Assembly: GCA_002354095.1 (NCBI GenBank)
Contig: DEKX01000004.1
Coordinates: 1-13,928 of the forward strand
Length of the DNA stretch: 13,928 nucleotides
Direction: 5' to 3'
Source: Prevotella sp. UBA2711
GTDB lineage: Bacteria; Bacteroidota; Bacteroidia; Bacteroidales; Bacteroidaceae
The notes under the pieces are model-generated. The model saw nothing but the letters and a program-made list of their open reading frames with translations, did no database searches and was not told where the DNA came from. Shown piece after piece: positions 1 to 6,317 of the stretch (positions are counted from its first letter, which is position 1; every line of letters begins with the position of its first letter). The translations under genes and the position numbers were made by a program.

Positions 1-2267
1 GCCTTCTCCTTGTCCGTCAGCCCGAGCAGTGCCTGGATCTGGTCGAACTTGTTCATGTACTTGCGCTGGTCAAGGAGTATCTTGCAGTCGGAGTTGTTGA
101 TGATACTCTCCTTCACGATGGGCGAGGATATGATGTCGTCCACCTCCTGCGTCACCACGATGGCCTCGCCGAAATACTTTCTCACGGTCTTGTAGAGATA
201 GAGCATGTACTCCGCCATGTTCTCGGATGCCAGCGCCTTCCATGCCTCTTCCACGATGAGGACTTTGCGGATGCCCTTCAGCCGTCGCATCTTGTTGATG
301 AACGCCTCCATGATGATGATGGTCACTATCGGGAAGAGTTCCTTGTTGTCCTTTACGGTGTCCACGTCGAAGACCACGAATCGCTTGCTGAGCAGGTCGA
401 TGTTCTCCTTCGAGTTCAGCAGGAAGTCATAGCGACCGCCCTTGTAGTACTGTCGGAGGGTCGTCAGGAAGTTGTCGATGTTGAAGTCGTCGCGCTCCAC
501 CTTGATGTCGCGCTCTGCCATCTGCTGACGGTACACGTCGCGCACATACTCATAGAAGGTGTCGAAGCACGGCACGATGTCCCTGTTCGTCTGTATCAGT
601 TCTATGTAGGCGTTCAGCGCACTGCCCAGCTCGCCCGATTCCGTCTTGGTGACTTTCTCGTTGTCGCTCTTCCAGAGTGTCAGCAGCAGCGTCTTGATGC
701 TGTCCTTCTTCTCCACGCTGAAAACCATGTCCTCGACGTAGAACGGGTTGAACGAGATGGGCTTGTCATCCGAATAGGTGTAGTAGATGCCGTCCTGTCC
801 GTGTGTCTTGCGGTTGATCAGGCTGCACAGGCCCGAATAGGAATGTCCCGTATCTACCAGCACGATATGGGCACCCTGCTCATAGTACTGGCGCACGATG
901 TGGTTCATGAAGAAACTCTTTCCGCTGCCAGAAGGCCCCAATACGAACTTGTTGCGGTTGGTGATGATGCCCATCTTCATGGGCAGGTCGCTGATGTCAA
1001 GGTGCAGGGGCTTCCCCGTCAGCCTGTCCACCATCTTGATGCCGAAGGGCGAGAGCGAACTGCGGTAGTTCGTTTCCTCGATGAAGAGGCAAGTCGCCTG
1101 CTCGATGAAGGTATAGAAACTTTCTTCGGCAGGGAAGTCCGCCTGATTGCCGGGGATGCCAGCCCAATAGAGTGTCGGGCAGTCCACGGTGTTGTGCCTC
1201 GGCATGCACTCCATGCTTGCCAACTGGCTTCCGATGTCGTTCTTGGCACGCTTCAGTTCCTCTCCGTCGTCACTCCACGCAATGACGTTGTAGTGGGCAC
1301 GGACGCTGATGAGACCATTGGAGTGCGCTTCATTCAGGTACTCTTCAATCCACTCGCTGTTGATGGCATTGCTACGGGAGTAGCGGCTGAGCGACTGCAT
1401 GTTTCTTGATGACTTCTCAAAGCGCTGCAGGTTTTCCTCGCTATTGTCGAGTATCACATACTGGTTATAGATATGGTTGCAGGACAGCAGCAGTCCTACG
1501 GGACTGGCAAAGGACAATCGGCAGTCGCTACGGTCTGTGCTCAGACGCTCATAGCGGACGTCCGTTCCGACCTTTGCGGGGAGGTCTGCCACGTCAGAGA
1601 GCGTGAAGAGGCACAGGCGGTTGTCGCCTACGCGCATCTCGGCAGGGTCGAGGTCGATGTCCTGCAGGGACTTGTCGCCCTCTGGCTGTAGCGAGAGGTA
1701 GCGCTCGATGATGCCAGCCTTCTGCCGTGTGCCGACGATTTCCGCATCCGACAATCTGCGGAGCCTGACAAAGCCGGAGTCGTTCATGATATGCTCAAAC
1801 TGATCCACAGCCTCCAGATAGCGTGCAGCCGTTTCACGGTTCACCTCCCTGGGGATGATATGCCCACGGCAGAGCGTTGAAAAGTTGCTCTGCATACGGT
1901 TACGCTCCTTCGTGGTCTTCGTCAGGTAGAGGTAGCATGAATGGTTCAGGAAGGGACGCTCGTTGAAGTGCCGTTCAAAACTGCGGGAGAGGAAGCTCAT
2001 GCCGTCCTTGTGCAGTTCCGGCTCGTACCTTTCACGGACAAACCAGTCCTGCTTGTGCAGGATGCTGTAATCGGGCAGCACCTTGATAGCCTTGCACCAG
2101 CAGCCGTGAATGGCCTCGTACTCGGCAGAGGTCACGGTGTAGAGTTCGGGCAGCGTCACCTCATAGCAGACGGTGATGTCCGCATCCTTGGAGACGATGC
2201 AGCCATTCTCCACAGCCAGCAGGGGCAGCTTGTTCTCAACGGTCGTTGCTTTCAGGATATTTCTCAT
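1..2267 (-). CDS. traG: TraG-type conjugation ATPase (VirB4-like), 3' end cut by window
   Basis: This is the energy-supplying ATPase of the element's type IV secretion channel, acting at the inner membrane face to drive pilus/channel assembly and DNA export. The reading frame runs open from ATG at 2267 to base 1 on the minus strand, about 755 visible residues; the CTnDOT homologue is a little over 800, so a short C-terminal part lies outside. A Walker A motif GPSGSGKS is at residues 444-451 and a Walker B KVLIVEEAW near 667-675, with the acidic pair E673/E674. The N-terminus (MRNILKATTVENKLPLLAVE) resembles Bacteroides TraG proteins as I remember them. The start lies 32 bp inside the end of traF, which suggests translational coupling. 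It is the last visible gene of the traA-to-traG operon; traH onward would lie to the left. Motifs and context are seen directly; the channel role rests on family knowledge. Confidence 0.95.
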   Translation of the reverse strand, partial: MRNILKATTVENKLPLLAVENGCIVSKDADITVCYEVTLPELYTVTSAEYEAIHGCWCKAIKVLPDYSILHKQDWFVRERYEPELHKDGMSFLSRSFERHFNERPFLNHSCYLYLTKTTKERNRMQSNFSTLCRGHIIPREVNRETAARYLEAVDQFEHIMNDSGFVRLRRLSDAEIVGTRQKAGIIERYLSLQPEGDKSLQDIDLDPAEMRVGDNRLCLFTLSDVADLPAKVGTDVRYERLSTDRSDCRLSFASPVGLLLSCNHIYNQYVILDNSEENLQRFEKSSRNMQSLSRYSRSNAINSEWIEEYLNEAHSNGLISVRAHYNVIAWSDDGEELKRAKNDIGSQLASMECMPRHNTVDCPTLYWAGIPGNQADFPAEESFYTFIEQATCLFIEETNYRSSLSPFGIKMVDRLTGKPLHLDISDLPMKMGIITNRNKFVLGPSGSGKSFFMNHIVRQYYEQGAHIVLVDTGHSYSGLCSLINRKTHGQDGIYYTYSDDKPISFNPFYVEDMVFSVEKKDSIKTLLLTLWKSDNEKVTKTESGELGSALNAYIELIQTNRDIVPCFDTFYEYVRDVYRQQMAERDIKVERDDFNIDNFLTTLRQYYKGGRYDFLLNSKENIDLLSKRFVVFDVDTVKDNKELFPIVTIIIMEAFINKMRRLKGIRKVLIVEEAWKALASENMAEYMLYLYKTVRKYFGEAIVVTQEVDDIISSPIVKESIINNSDCKILLDQRKYMNKFDQIQALLGLTDKEK

Positions 2268-2595
2268 TCACTCTTTGGTTTAACTTGTTCTTAATGGTCT
2301 GGTACGGTTTCTTGCGGTTGATGAGGAAACGGGGCCTGCTTCTCTTTGCCATCAACTTCATCAGTCCGTACTCCCCGAAGCGTCGGTTGAGGGCGAAGGT
2401 CTGCCACACAAGCAGCGAGGCAGACACTACACCCGTACCGATGCACACCCACTGGTTTACTCCAGCGAGGAAGAGGATGACGAACAGGACGAAGATGGCG
2501 AGCAGCCCACCTGCGAAGATAAACAGGTACTGCGCTTTGAGTCCCTTGAACTCAACCGACTGACCTATACCCTTGTTGATGTTGTACTCTGCCAT
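2236..2595 (-). CDS. traF: TraF, DUF4133-type VirB3-like membrane protein
   Basis: A 119-residue inner-membrane protein with two hydrophobic segments, about residues 22-44 and 49-67, followed by a basic tail rich in Lys and Arg (KRSRPRFLINRKK). Size, topology and position between traE and traG match the DUF4133 family annotated as conjugative transposon TraF. VirB3-type proteins of this topology partner the VirB4 ATPase. Its last 32 bp overlap the start of traG. The start at 2595 is supported by a strong AGGAGG Shine-Dalgarno sequence nine bases upstream (plus coordinates 2605-2610), which is unusual in Bacteroidetes, where most genes lack one. Part of that site also lies in a small inverted repeat (see 2608-2636). 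The family assignment is from memory of sequence pattern and gene order; the function of DUF4133 itself is inferred. Confidence 0.92.
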   Translation of the reverse strand: MAEYNINKGIGQSVEFKGLKAQYLFIFAGGLLAIFVLFVILFLAGVNQWVCIGTGVVSASLLVWQTFALNRRFGEYGLMKLMAKRSRPRFLINRKKPYQTIKNKLNQRVNEKYPESNDR

Positions 2596-2607
2596 CTTCC
2601 TTTTCCT

Positions 2608-2636
2608 CCTATACCTTATTGTTATATGCGTATAGG
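2608..2636 (-). promoter_or_regulatory. Inverted repeat overlapping the traF Shine-Dalgarno site
   Basis: CCTATAC at 2608-2614 is the exact reverse complement of GTATAGG at 2630-2636, with a 15-base loop. The repeat starts just after the traE stop codon (2638-2640). In the mRNA (minus strand) the second arm runs into AGGAGG (2605-2610), so half of the traF ribosome binding site would be paired when the hairpin forms. This could set the traE:traF translation ratio. The stem is only 7 bp and AT-rich, so the effect is uncertain. Confidence 0.4.
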
Positions 2637-2637
2637 G

Positions 2638-2946
2638 TTAGAGGAAGAAGGAGCGGAGGATGGTTGCAGCCACGATGAGGAAGATGCAGGCACCGAACCA
2701 GCTTGCGGCAGTCTTCGAGGTGTCTGGGTCACCAGACGAGAACTTGCCGTACACCTTCACGCCGCCGATGAGTCCCACGACGGCACCGATGGCATACACC
2801 AGTTTCGTGGCGGGCTCAAAGTAGGAACTGACCATTGACGTGGCTTCGTTGATGCCTGCCAGTCCGTTGCCCTGGGCCATTGCGTTCACACTTGCAGCGA
2901 CTACGAGTGCTGCGATCATTCCAATTCTCTTGTTGTTCTTTGTCAT
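2638..2946 (-). CDS. traE: TraE, DUF4134-type VirB2-like pilin or channel subunit
   Basis: A 102-residue protein with a signal peptide (basic MTKNNKR, hydrophobic core, likely cleavage after AMA at residues 22-24) and two membrane segments, roughly residues 48-64 and 83-100. This is the layout of VirB2-like pilins, and sequence and position before traF match the DUF4134 family annotated as conjugative transposon TraE. It probably forms the pilus or channel subunit in the inner membrane/periplasm. It lies 35 bp downstream of traD and 42 bp upstream of traF in the same operon. The signal peptide and membrane segments are seen directly; the pilin role is inferred from topology and operon position. 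Confidence 0.93.
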   Translation of the reverse strand: MTKNNKRIGMIAALVVAASVNAMAQGNGLAGINEATSMVSSYFEPATKLVYAIGAVVGLIGGVKVYGKFSSGDPDTSKTAASWFGACIFLIVAATILRSFFL

Positions 2947-2981
2947 AAAACTGATTTTTAATTGTTAATGAATAATGTTTA

Positions 2982-3683
2982 TTAAATGAAGTCACGGATG
3001 TCTATGTCCGTGGATTTCCCTATCATGAAGGGCTTGCGTCCTTTATCGGTTGCCGATGGTATTTCATCCCCGGCATCTGCCTTTGCCCTCTCACACTTGT
3101 CAAGCAGGTCACGGACTCTGGCTTTGAAGACCGGGTTCTTCTTCGTCAGGAGGTCCAGAAGTTCCGTACCGTCCATCTCTTTGAGCGTCCTGCCAGCCTT
3201 CAGTTCTTCGTCCTTGCTGGCTTTCGCTCCGTTGGCGACTGAGACGGCCTTCTCCATTTCCTCACTGGTAAGTCCCGTGGCATATCCCTCAGCCGGATAT
3301 TCATCCTCATCATCCTGTTCCTCATTGGAATAACTGAAACTCTTGAAAGCCTCTTCTTCCTCTTCTGGAGTCATCTGTCTGAGTGTCTTTTCCTGCTTTG
3401 GCGGTGCAAAAGTAACGTCTTTCTCGTCCACTTCCTCACCTTCTTCCGGAATGGCGGTAACTGGATGTGAATTGGCTGCAAGTGGCTTAGTGGCACTGGC
3501 TCTGACGAGGCTTTTTCCCATGAAATCATGTTCTTGGGCAGGTATCCCTTGGGGAGTTTCCTGAACGGCTCTTTCTCCTTTGCATTCCTTTCCTCGAAAC
3601 CATTCCAAAGGTTTGATGTCAAACCAGACAAGGTGCAAGAACACTATCATCCACACCAGCAATATGATGATTACTATGTCCAT
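2982..3683 (-). CDS. traD: TraD-type conjugative transposon protein (probably DUF4122)
   Basis: A 233-residue protein with one N-terminal membrane segment (about residues 2-22, MDIVIIILLVWMIVFLHLVW) and a long hydrophilic part. The middle is highly acidic, with clusters such as MTPEEEEEAF and NEEQDDEDEY around residues 105-130. The C-terminal third is more ordered, with alternating charged helices (LLDLLTKKNPVFKARVRDLLDKCERAKA). It has no catalytic motif that I can see. Position between the DUF3408-like gene and traE fits the protein called TraD in CTnDOT-type elements, often labelled DUF4122; that label is from memory. Its function is not established; a membrane-anchored adaptor of the transfer machinery is a reasonable guess. 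Twenty-four bases separate it from the gene upstream. Confidence 0.8.
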   Translation of the reverse strand: MDIVIIILLVWMIVFLHLVWFDIKPLEWFRGKECKGERAVQETPQGIPAQEHDFMGKSLVRASATKPLAANSHPVTAIPEEGEEVDEKDVTFAPPKQEKTLRQMTPEEEEEAFKSFSYSNEEQDDEDEYPAEGYATGLTSEEMEKAVSVANGAKASKDEELKAGRTLKEMDGTELLDLLTKKNPVFKARVRDLLDKCERAKADAGDEIPSATDKGRKPFMIGKSTDIDIRDFI

Positions 3684-3707
3684 TTCTGTTTTCTTTTCAA
3701 TGAGCTA

Positions 3708-4175
3708 CTAATTATCTTCAAATACATTTCTGTCCCTGTCATACAGGGTCTTCACCTCATCTCGGTTTTTCTCCCACCATTCATCGAGGATGGAATCAAC
3801 TATCTGGCCGAGAGTCACTTTGTACACACCCGCTGCAACCGTAAATCGGTTATGGTTGTCAAGACGGATATATGCAGGTTTCCGCTGAATGTTCTCACTG
3901 CCGCCTCTCAGCTTACCAAGTGCAGAGCCTTGTGCACTCTGCTTGGCAGTCCTCTTTGACGGCGATGCCTCCTTGCTTCTTTGTGGAGGTGAGGAAACAT
4001 CGTTCTGATCCTGTGAAAGCGTCTCGTTGTCTTCTGATGGTACTGTTTCATGAGGTGTATTGTCTGTTTCCTGTGGCGGTTTTCCCATCCTGACACAGCC
4101 GCCTTTCTTGTTCATGCTGACGGCTGACAGAAATTCCTCTTCATCAATGAAGTCCGCCTTGTTCTTCTTGTTCAT
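3708..4175 (-). CDS. DUF3408-like conjugative transposon protein (TraB/TraC position)
   Basis: A 155-residue protein directly after traA, six bases downstream. The first ~95 residues are polar and low in complexity (Ser, Pro, Gln, Lys; for example SPPQRSKEASPSKRTAKQSA) and are probably disordered. The last ~60 residues (PAYIRLDNHNRFTVAAGVYK followed by a VTLGQIVDSIL helix) look like a ribbon-helix-helix-type fold, with a beta strand then two helices. This pattern fits the DUF3408 family found next to ParA in Bacteroides conjugative transposons, where the genes are called traB or traC. I do not assign a symbol because the two are alike and only one is present here. It may bind DNA and partner the ParA-like TraA, by analogy with ParA/RHH pairs. 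That role is inference. Confidence 0.82.
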   Translation of the reverse strand: MNKKNKADFIDEEEFLSAVSMNKKGGCVRMGKPPQETDNTPHETVPSEDNETLSQDQNDVSSPPQRSKEASPSKRTAKQSAQGSALGKLRGGSENIQRKPAYIRLDNHNRFTVAAGVYKVTLGQIVDSILDEWWEKNRDEVKTLYDRDRNVFEDN

Positions 4176-4181
4176 GGTCTG

Positions 4182-4946
4182 CTACTTGCTGATAATGGAA
4201 AGTATTTCATCTGCCAGTTCCTTGATACGGCTTCCACGCAACAAGTGCTGGTCTGGCAGGAATATGGTGGAACGGAACACAGCCTTTTCCGGCTCGGAAA
4301 AGTCACGACGGAAACGCTTGCTGTCGGGAATACGGGTATTAAGTACAGAAATGCCTAATTCTCCGATAACCTCATCATAGAGATTGTAGATGTCGGTCTT
4401 CTCACGACCGTCCACCATCGTCCAGAACAGGCATATCTCTTTGGTGACCGCCTTACCAGTGGTCATAAGATTGTCCTTGAAGTTGGCAACGAACTGGAGC
4501 GCACTCTCCAATACCAGCCTGTCGGCACTGATGGGGACAAAGATATAGTCCATCTGTGACAGAGTGCTCAGCACACCCTTGCTGCGGATGGTGCCTGGCA
4601 GGTCGAACAGCACGATGTCAAGGTTCTCGTCCTCGATAAGAATCTCAGCCTGGTCGAGTGCGTCAACGGGATTAGTGGCGACAACGGGAAAGATACGCTT
4701 ACCTGTCTTACGGAACACATCCTTTGCCGCTTCCTTGTCCGCCTCGTTGTTCTTGATAAGCAGCAGTTCGCGCTCTCTCGCATCACTGATGCTGTGCTGT
4801 GGATCGTCGCAGTCAACGATGCCCACATTCTTACCTTCGATATTGTGAAGGTAGTTAGCAAGCAGCATGGTGATTGTAGATTTTCCAATACCGCCTTTCT
4901 GTGTAGCTATGGCTACATACAATTCATTAGTTTTTTCTTTACTCAT
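4182..4946 (-). CDS. traA: TraA, ParA/MinD-type ATPase
   Basis: A 254-residue cytoplasmic P-loop ATPase of the ParA/SIMIBI class. It has the deviant Walker A KGGIGKST (residues 17-24), the switch I motif VGIVDCDDPQ (41-50) and the Walker B DIVLFDLPG (111-119, D116). It is the first gene of the minus-strand tra operon and corresponds to traA of CTnDOT. ParA-like ATPases position or segregate DNA or protein complexes; in this operon it may help locate the transfer machinery or stabilise the excised circle, which is not demonstrated. The ATG at 4946 begins MSKEKTNELYVAIATQ and is the only good start. Upstream is the long divergent region, so the tra promoter should lie between 4947 and about 5340, but I found no clean TAnnTTTG box on that strand. 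Confidence 0.92.
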   Translation of the reverse strand: MSKEKTNELYVAIATQKGGIGKSTITMLLANYLHNIEGKNVGIVDCDDPQHSISDARERELLLIKNNEADKEAAKDVFRKTGKRIFPVVATNPVDALDQAEILIEDENLDIVLFDLPGTIRSKGVLSTLSQMDYIFVPISADRLVLESALQFVANFKDNLMTTGKAVTKEICLFWTMVDGREKTDIYNLYDEVIGELGISVLNTRIPDSKRFRRDFSEPEKAVFRSTIFLPDQHLLRGSRIKELADEILSIISK

Positions 4947-5340
4947 GTCTTTACTTCTTTAATGTTACATGTGTGGATTAACTTTTTCATTCACTCGCAT
5001 ATCGCTTCATTTGTCAGTCTATGGAAGTACACAGTTGAATGCCTATGGCTTCAAATACGCACTTATTCCTCAAAAGGAATCGTTGACTATGTATGAATGC
5101 GGATAGACGATTGAATAATTATCGCCGTCTTTATCCAATCAGATAATGGTATATTCATATCAATATTTATTCATATCATTATATCCATATATCAATATCT
5201 GAATGTGTATCAATGTGGGCATTCATACAGTTGTCAATCTATTCATTTACTTGTCTGATCACGTATGTGATTATTCGATTCTTTACTTGCTTTCATAATT
5301 GCATATTTTGATGTTTGCGGAACTATTTCCGTATGCAAAG
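4947..5340. promoter_or_regulatory. AT-rich divergent region upstream of the tra operon
   Basis: About 390 bases without a convincing gene. The stretch is clearly AT-richer than the genes on either side and contains tandem repeats at 5153-5200. It must carry the promoter and leader of the minus-strand tra operon, because traA begins at 4946 and nothing on that strand lies upstream. No consensus Bacteroidetes -7 box (CAAAnnTA as read on the plus strand) was found, so the promoter may be weak or activator-dependent. In CTnDOT the tra operon is controlled by Exc/Xis2d and by a small RNA, RteR; something similar could act here but was not identified. Confidence 0.6.
5153..5200. repeat. Three tandem imperfect 16-bp AT-rich repeats
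   Basis: Copies are at 5153-5168 (ATTCATATCAATATTT), 5169-5184 (ATTCATATCATTATAT) and 5185-5200 (CCATATATCAATATCT). The second matches the first at 14 of 16 positions and the third at 11 of 16; all share the core ATATCA. They abut without spacers, as iterons or stacked operator sites do. They lie about 210-250 bp upstream of traA. Because the region is AT-rich, part of the similarity could be compositional. Confidence 0.5.
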
Positions 5341-5381
5341 GAACACATATTTAGCCATGCATGGATGGATTACGGGGCAGT

Positions 5382-5419
5382 TGGCTGTAAGTGGCGGTGA
5401 ACTGGCTGCAAGTGGCGGT
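5382..5419 (+). repeat. Two 17-bp direct repeats, period 21 bp
   Basis: TGGCTGTAAGTGGCGGT at 5382-5398 and TGGCTGCAAGTGGCGGT at 5403-5419 differ at one base. The 21-bp period is two helical turns, so both copies face the same side of the DNA, as expected for a protein binding site. An inverted partial copy, TTGCAGCC, occurs at 5457-5464. Likely binders are MobA or a regulator; this is not shown. Confidence 0.75.
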
Positions 5420-5587
5420 TTGCGCCTATTCCGCAGCCCGTCAAATCGCTGTAATTTTGCAGCCGGATTCAGACGTGATACGCAGGTGAGCGACACTTGA
5501 CACATCTATCCTGCTTCCAGTCGGGAAGGTTCCTACCTCTCACGCAAGGCGGAAACGGTCTTTTTCTTTTCACAGAACAGAGAGAAG

Positions 5588-5637
5588 TCCAACCGCCGAG
5601 GTCGGTAGAAAGAACTAATCCAACCGCATACAGCGGT
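5588..5637 (+). repeat. Repeated TCCAACCGC words, each opening a short hairpin
   Basis: TCCAACCGC occurs at 5588-5596 and 5619-5627, 31 bases apart. The second copy runs into a perfect stem, ACCGC-ATACA-GCGGT (5623-5637). The first copy is followed by CCGA-GG-TCGG. Repeated word-plus-hairpin arrangements are common in oriT regions, where they bind the relaxase or its accessory protein. Confidence 0.5.
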
Positions 5638-5653
5638 GCAGGGAGTAATTCAT

Positions 5654-5678
5654 CTGACCAGTCTTTAAGACCTGTCAG
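5654..5678. repeat. 25-bp imperfect palindrome with GTCTTTAAGAC core
   Basis: CTGAC (5654-5658) pairs with GTCAG (5674-5678), and GTCTT (5661-5665) pairs with AAGAC (5667-5671). Each arm holds a two-base mismatch between the two stems. The site is symmetric about T5666. It could be an operator for a dimeric regulator or an arm of oriT. Confidence 0.6.
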
Positions 5679-5684
5679 AGCACG

Positions 5685-5706
5685 TCCGCTTTAGCAAGCG
5701 GATTTT
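5685..5706 (+). terminator. Hairpin followed by TTTT, possible terminator or oriT stem
   Basis: TCCGCTT (5685-5691) and AAGCGGA (5696-5702) form a perfect 7-bp stem with the tetraloop TAGC, followed by TTTT at 5703-5706. The short T run makes it a weak intrinsic terminator on the plus strand. Immediately after it comes another inverted repeat, TGTTCT-CA-AGAACA at 5709-5722. In this setting a relaxase-recognition hairpin is as likely as a terminator. Confidence 0.4.
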
Positions 5707-5740
5707 AATGTTCTCAAGAACATAGCAAGGTATGTTTTAA

Positions 5741-5771
5741 GCCGCTCAGAACTCCGTTAGCCGCTCAAAAC
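5741..5771 (+). repeat. Two GCCGCTCARAAC direct repeats, period 19 bp
   Basis: GCCGCTCAGAAC at 5741-5752 and GCCGCTCAAAAC at 5760-5771 match at 11 of 12 positions. They lie 127-157 bp upstream of the chosen mobA start and are plausible accessory-protein sites of the relaxosome or operator half-sites for MobA. Confidence 0.6.
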
Positions 5772-5897
5772 CCCTTGCTCTGCCGAGGGCTGGGGCTGTC
5801 CTCCGAAGTCGGACTGCCCGTTGATACTGCCGTAGGCACACATAGTTCATGCAAGCAGTGAGTGATAACAATATTGTCAAACAAAACAGAATCAAGA

Positions 5898-6317
5898 ATG
5901 AACAAGAAACAGAATAAAGGAGGGAGAAATCCCAAGATTGATCCGGCGGTTTACCGCTATTATGTGCGGTTCAACAGCAAGGAGCATGAGCGGTTCCTGC
6001 ACATGTTCGAGCGTTCAGGCATGGCGCATCCGTCCGTTTTCATCAAGTCGCAGTTTTTCGGTGAGACATTCCATGTGGTCACTTTCGACAAGGGACTGCA
6101 CGAATACTACACGAAACTTAGCGACTTTCACGCGCAGTTTCGCATGGTTGGCAACAATTACAACCAGACTTTGAAGGAACTGAGAAGCCACTTTTCCGAG
6201 CGCAGGGCAATGGCGCTGACCTACAAACTGGAGAAGTACATGCAGCAGTTGGTAGAGATTGCTACGAAGATTGTGGAACTTACAAATGAGTATCAGCAGA
6301 AATGGTCGCTAAAATAA
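5898..6317 (+). CDS. mobA: MobA relaxosome accessory protein
   Basis: A 139-residue protein (MNKKQNKGGRNPKIDPAVYR...) at the head of the mob operon. After a basic N-terminal tail, residues ~10-60 have a strand-helix-helix pattern (YRYYVRFNSKEHERFLHMFE), as in ribbon-helix-helix DNA-binding accessory proteins that load a relaxase at oriT. The C-terminal half is largely helical, with a long amphipathic stretch that could be a dimerisation coiled coil. I prefer ATG 5898; a GTG at 5862 would add 12 residues (MITILSNKTESR), which do not look conserved. The last 16 bp overlap mobB, suggesting translational coupling. It corresponds to MobA of the CTnDOT mobABC operon. It probably binds the repeats just upstream. 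Confidence 0.87.
   Translation: MNKKQNKGGRNPKIDPAVYRYYVRFNSKEHERFLHMFERSGMAHPSVFIKSQFFGETFHVVTFDKGLHEYYTKLSDFHAQFRMVGNNYNQTLKELRSHFSERRAMALTYKLEKYMQQLVEIATKIVELTNEYQQKWSLK

Larger units (their letters stand above)
5341..5897. other. Candidate oriT/relaxosome region upstream of mobA
   Basis: About 550 bases without a gene, GC-richer than the preceding AT-rich part and densely packed with direct repeats and hairpins: 17-bp direct repeats at 5382-5419, TCCAACCGC hairpins at 5588-5637, an imperfect palindrome at 5654-5678, a 7-bp stem at 5685-5702, a TGTTCT/AGAACA repeat at 5709-5722, and GCCGCTCARAAC repeats at 5741-5771. A further stem, TCCGA/TCGGA, lies near 5801-5812. In Bacteroides mobilisable and conjugative elements oriT normally lies just upstream of the relaxosome genes, so this is the best place for it. 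I cannot identify the nic site. It may also hold the mobA promoter and a structured leader or small RNA. Confidence 0.55.

Noticed and set aside
801..1409. A 202-codon plus-strand open frame inside traG.
   Set aside because: It is antisense to the traG reading frame, which has intact Walker motifs across the same bases; the product resembles nothing known to me.
3472..3487. TTGGCTGCAAGTGGC inside traD, resembling the direct repeat at 5403-5419.
   Set aside because: A single 14-base match between two places in 14 kb can easily arise by chance, and here it is part of coding sequence.
5315..5505. Overlapping open frames of about 60 codons on both strands in the noncoding region.
   Set aside because: Neither has domain-like sequence or a start signal; the internal repetition in the plus-strand product comes from the 21-bp-phased DNA repeats.
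5862..5897. GTG-initiated 12-residue extension of mobA.
   Set aside because: ATG 5898 gives a typical basic N-terminus; the extension has no supporting ribosome binding site.
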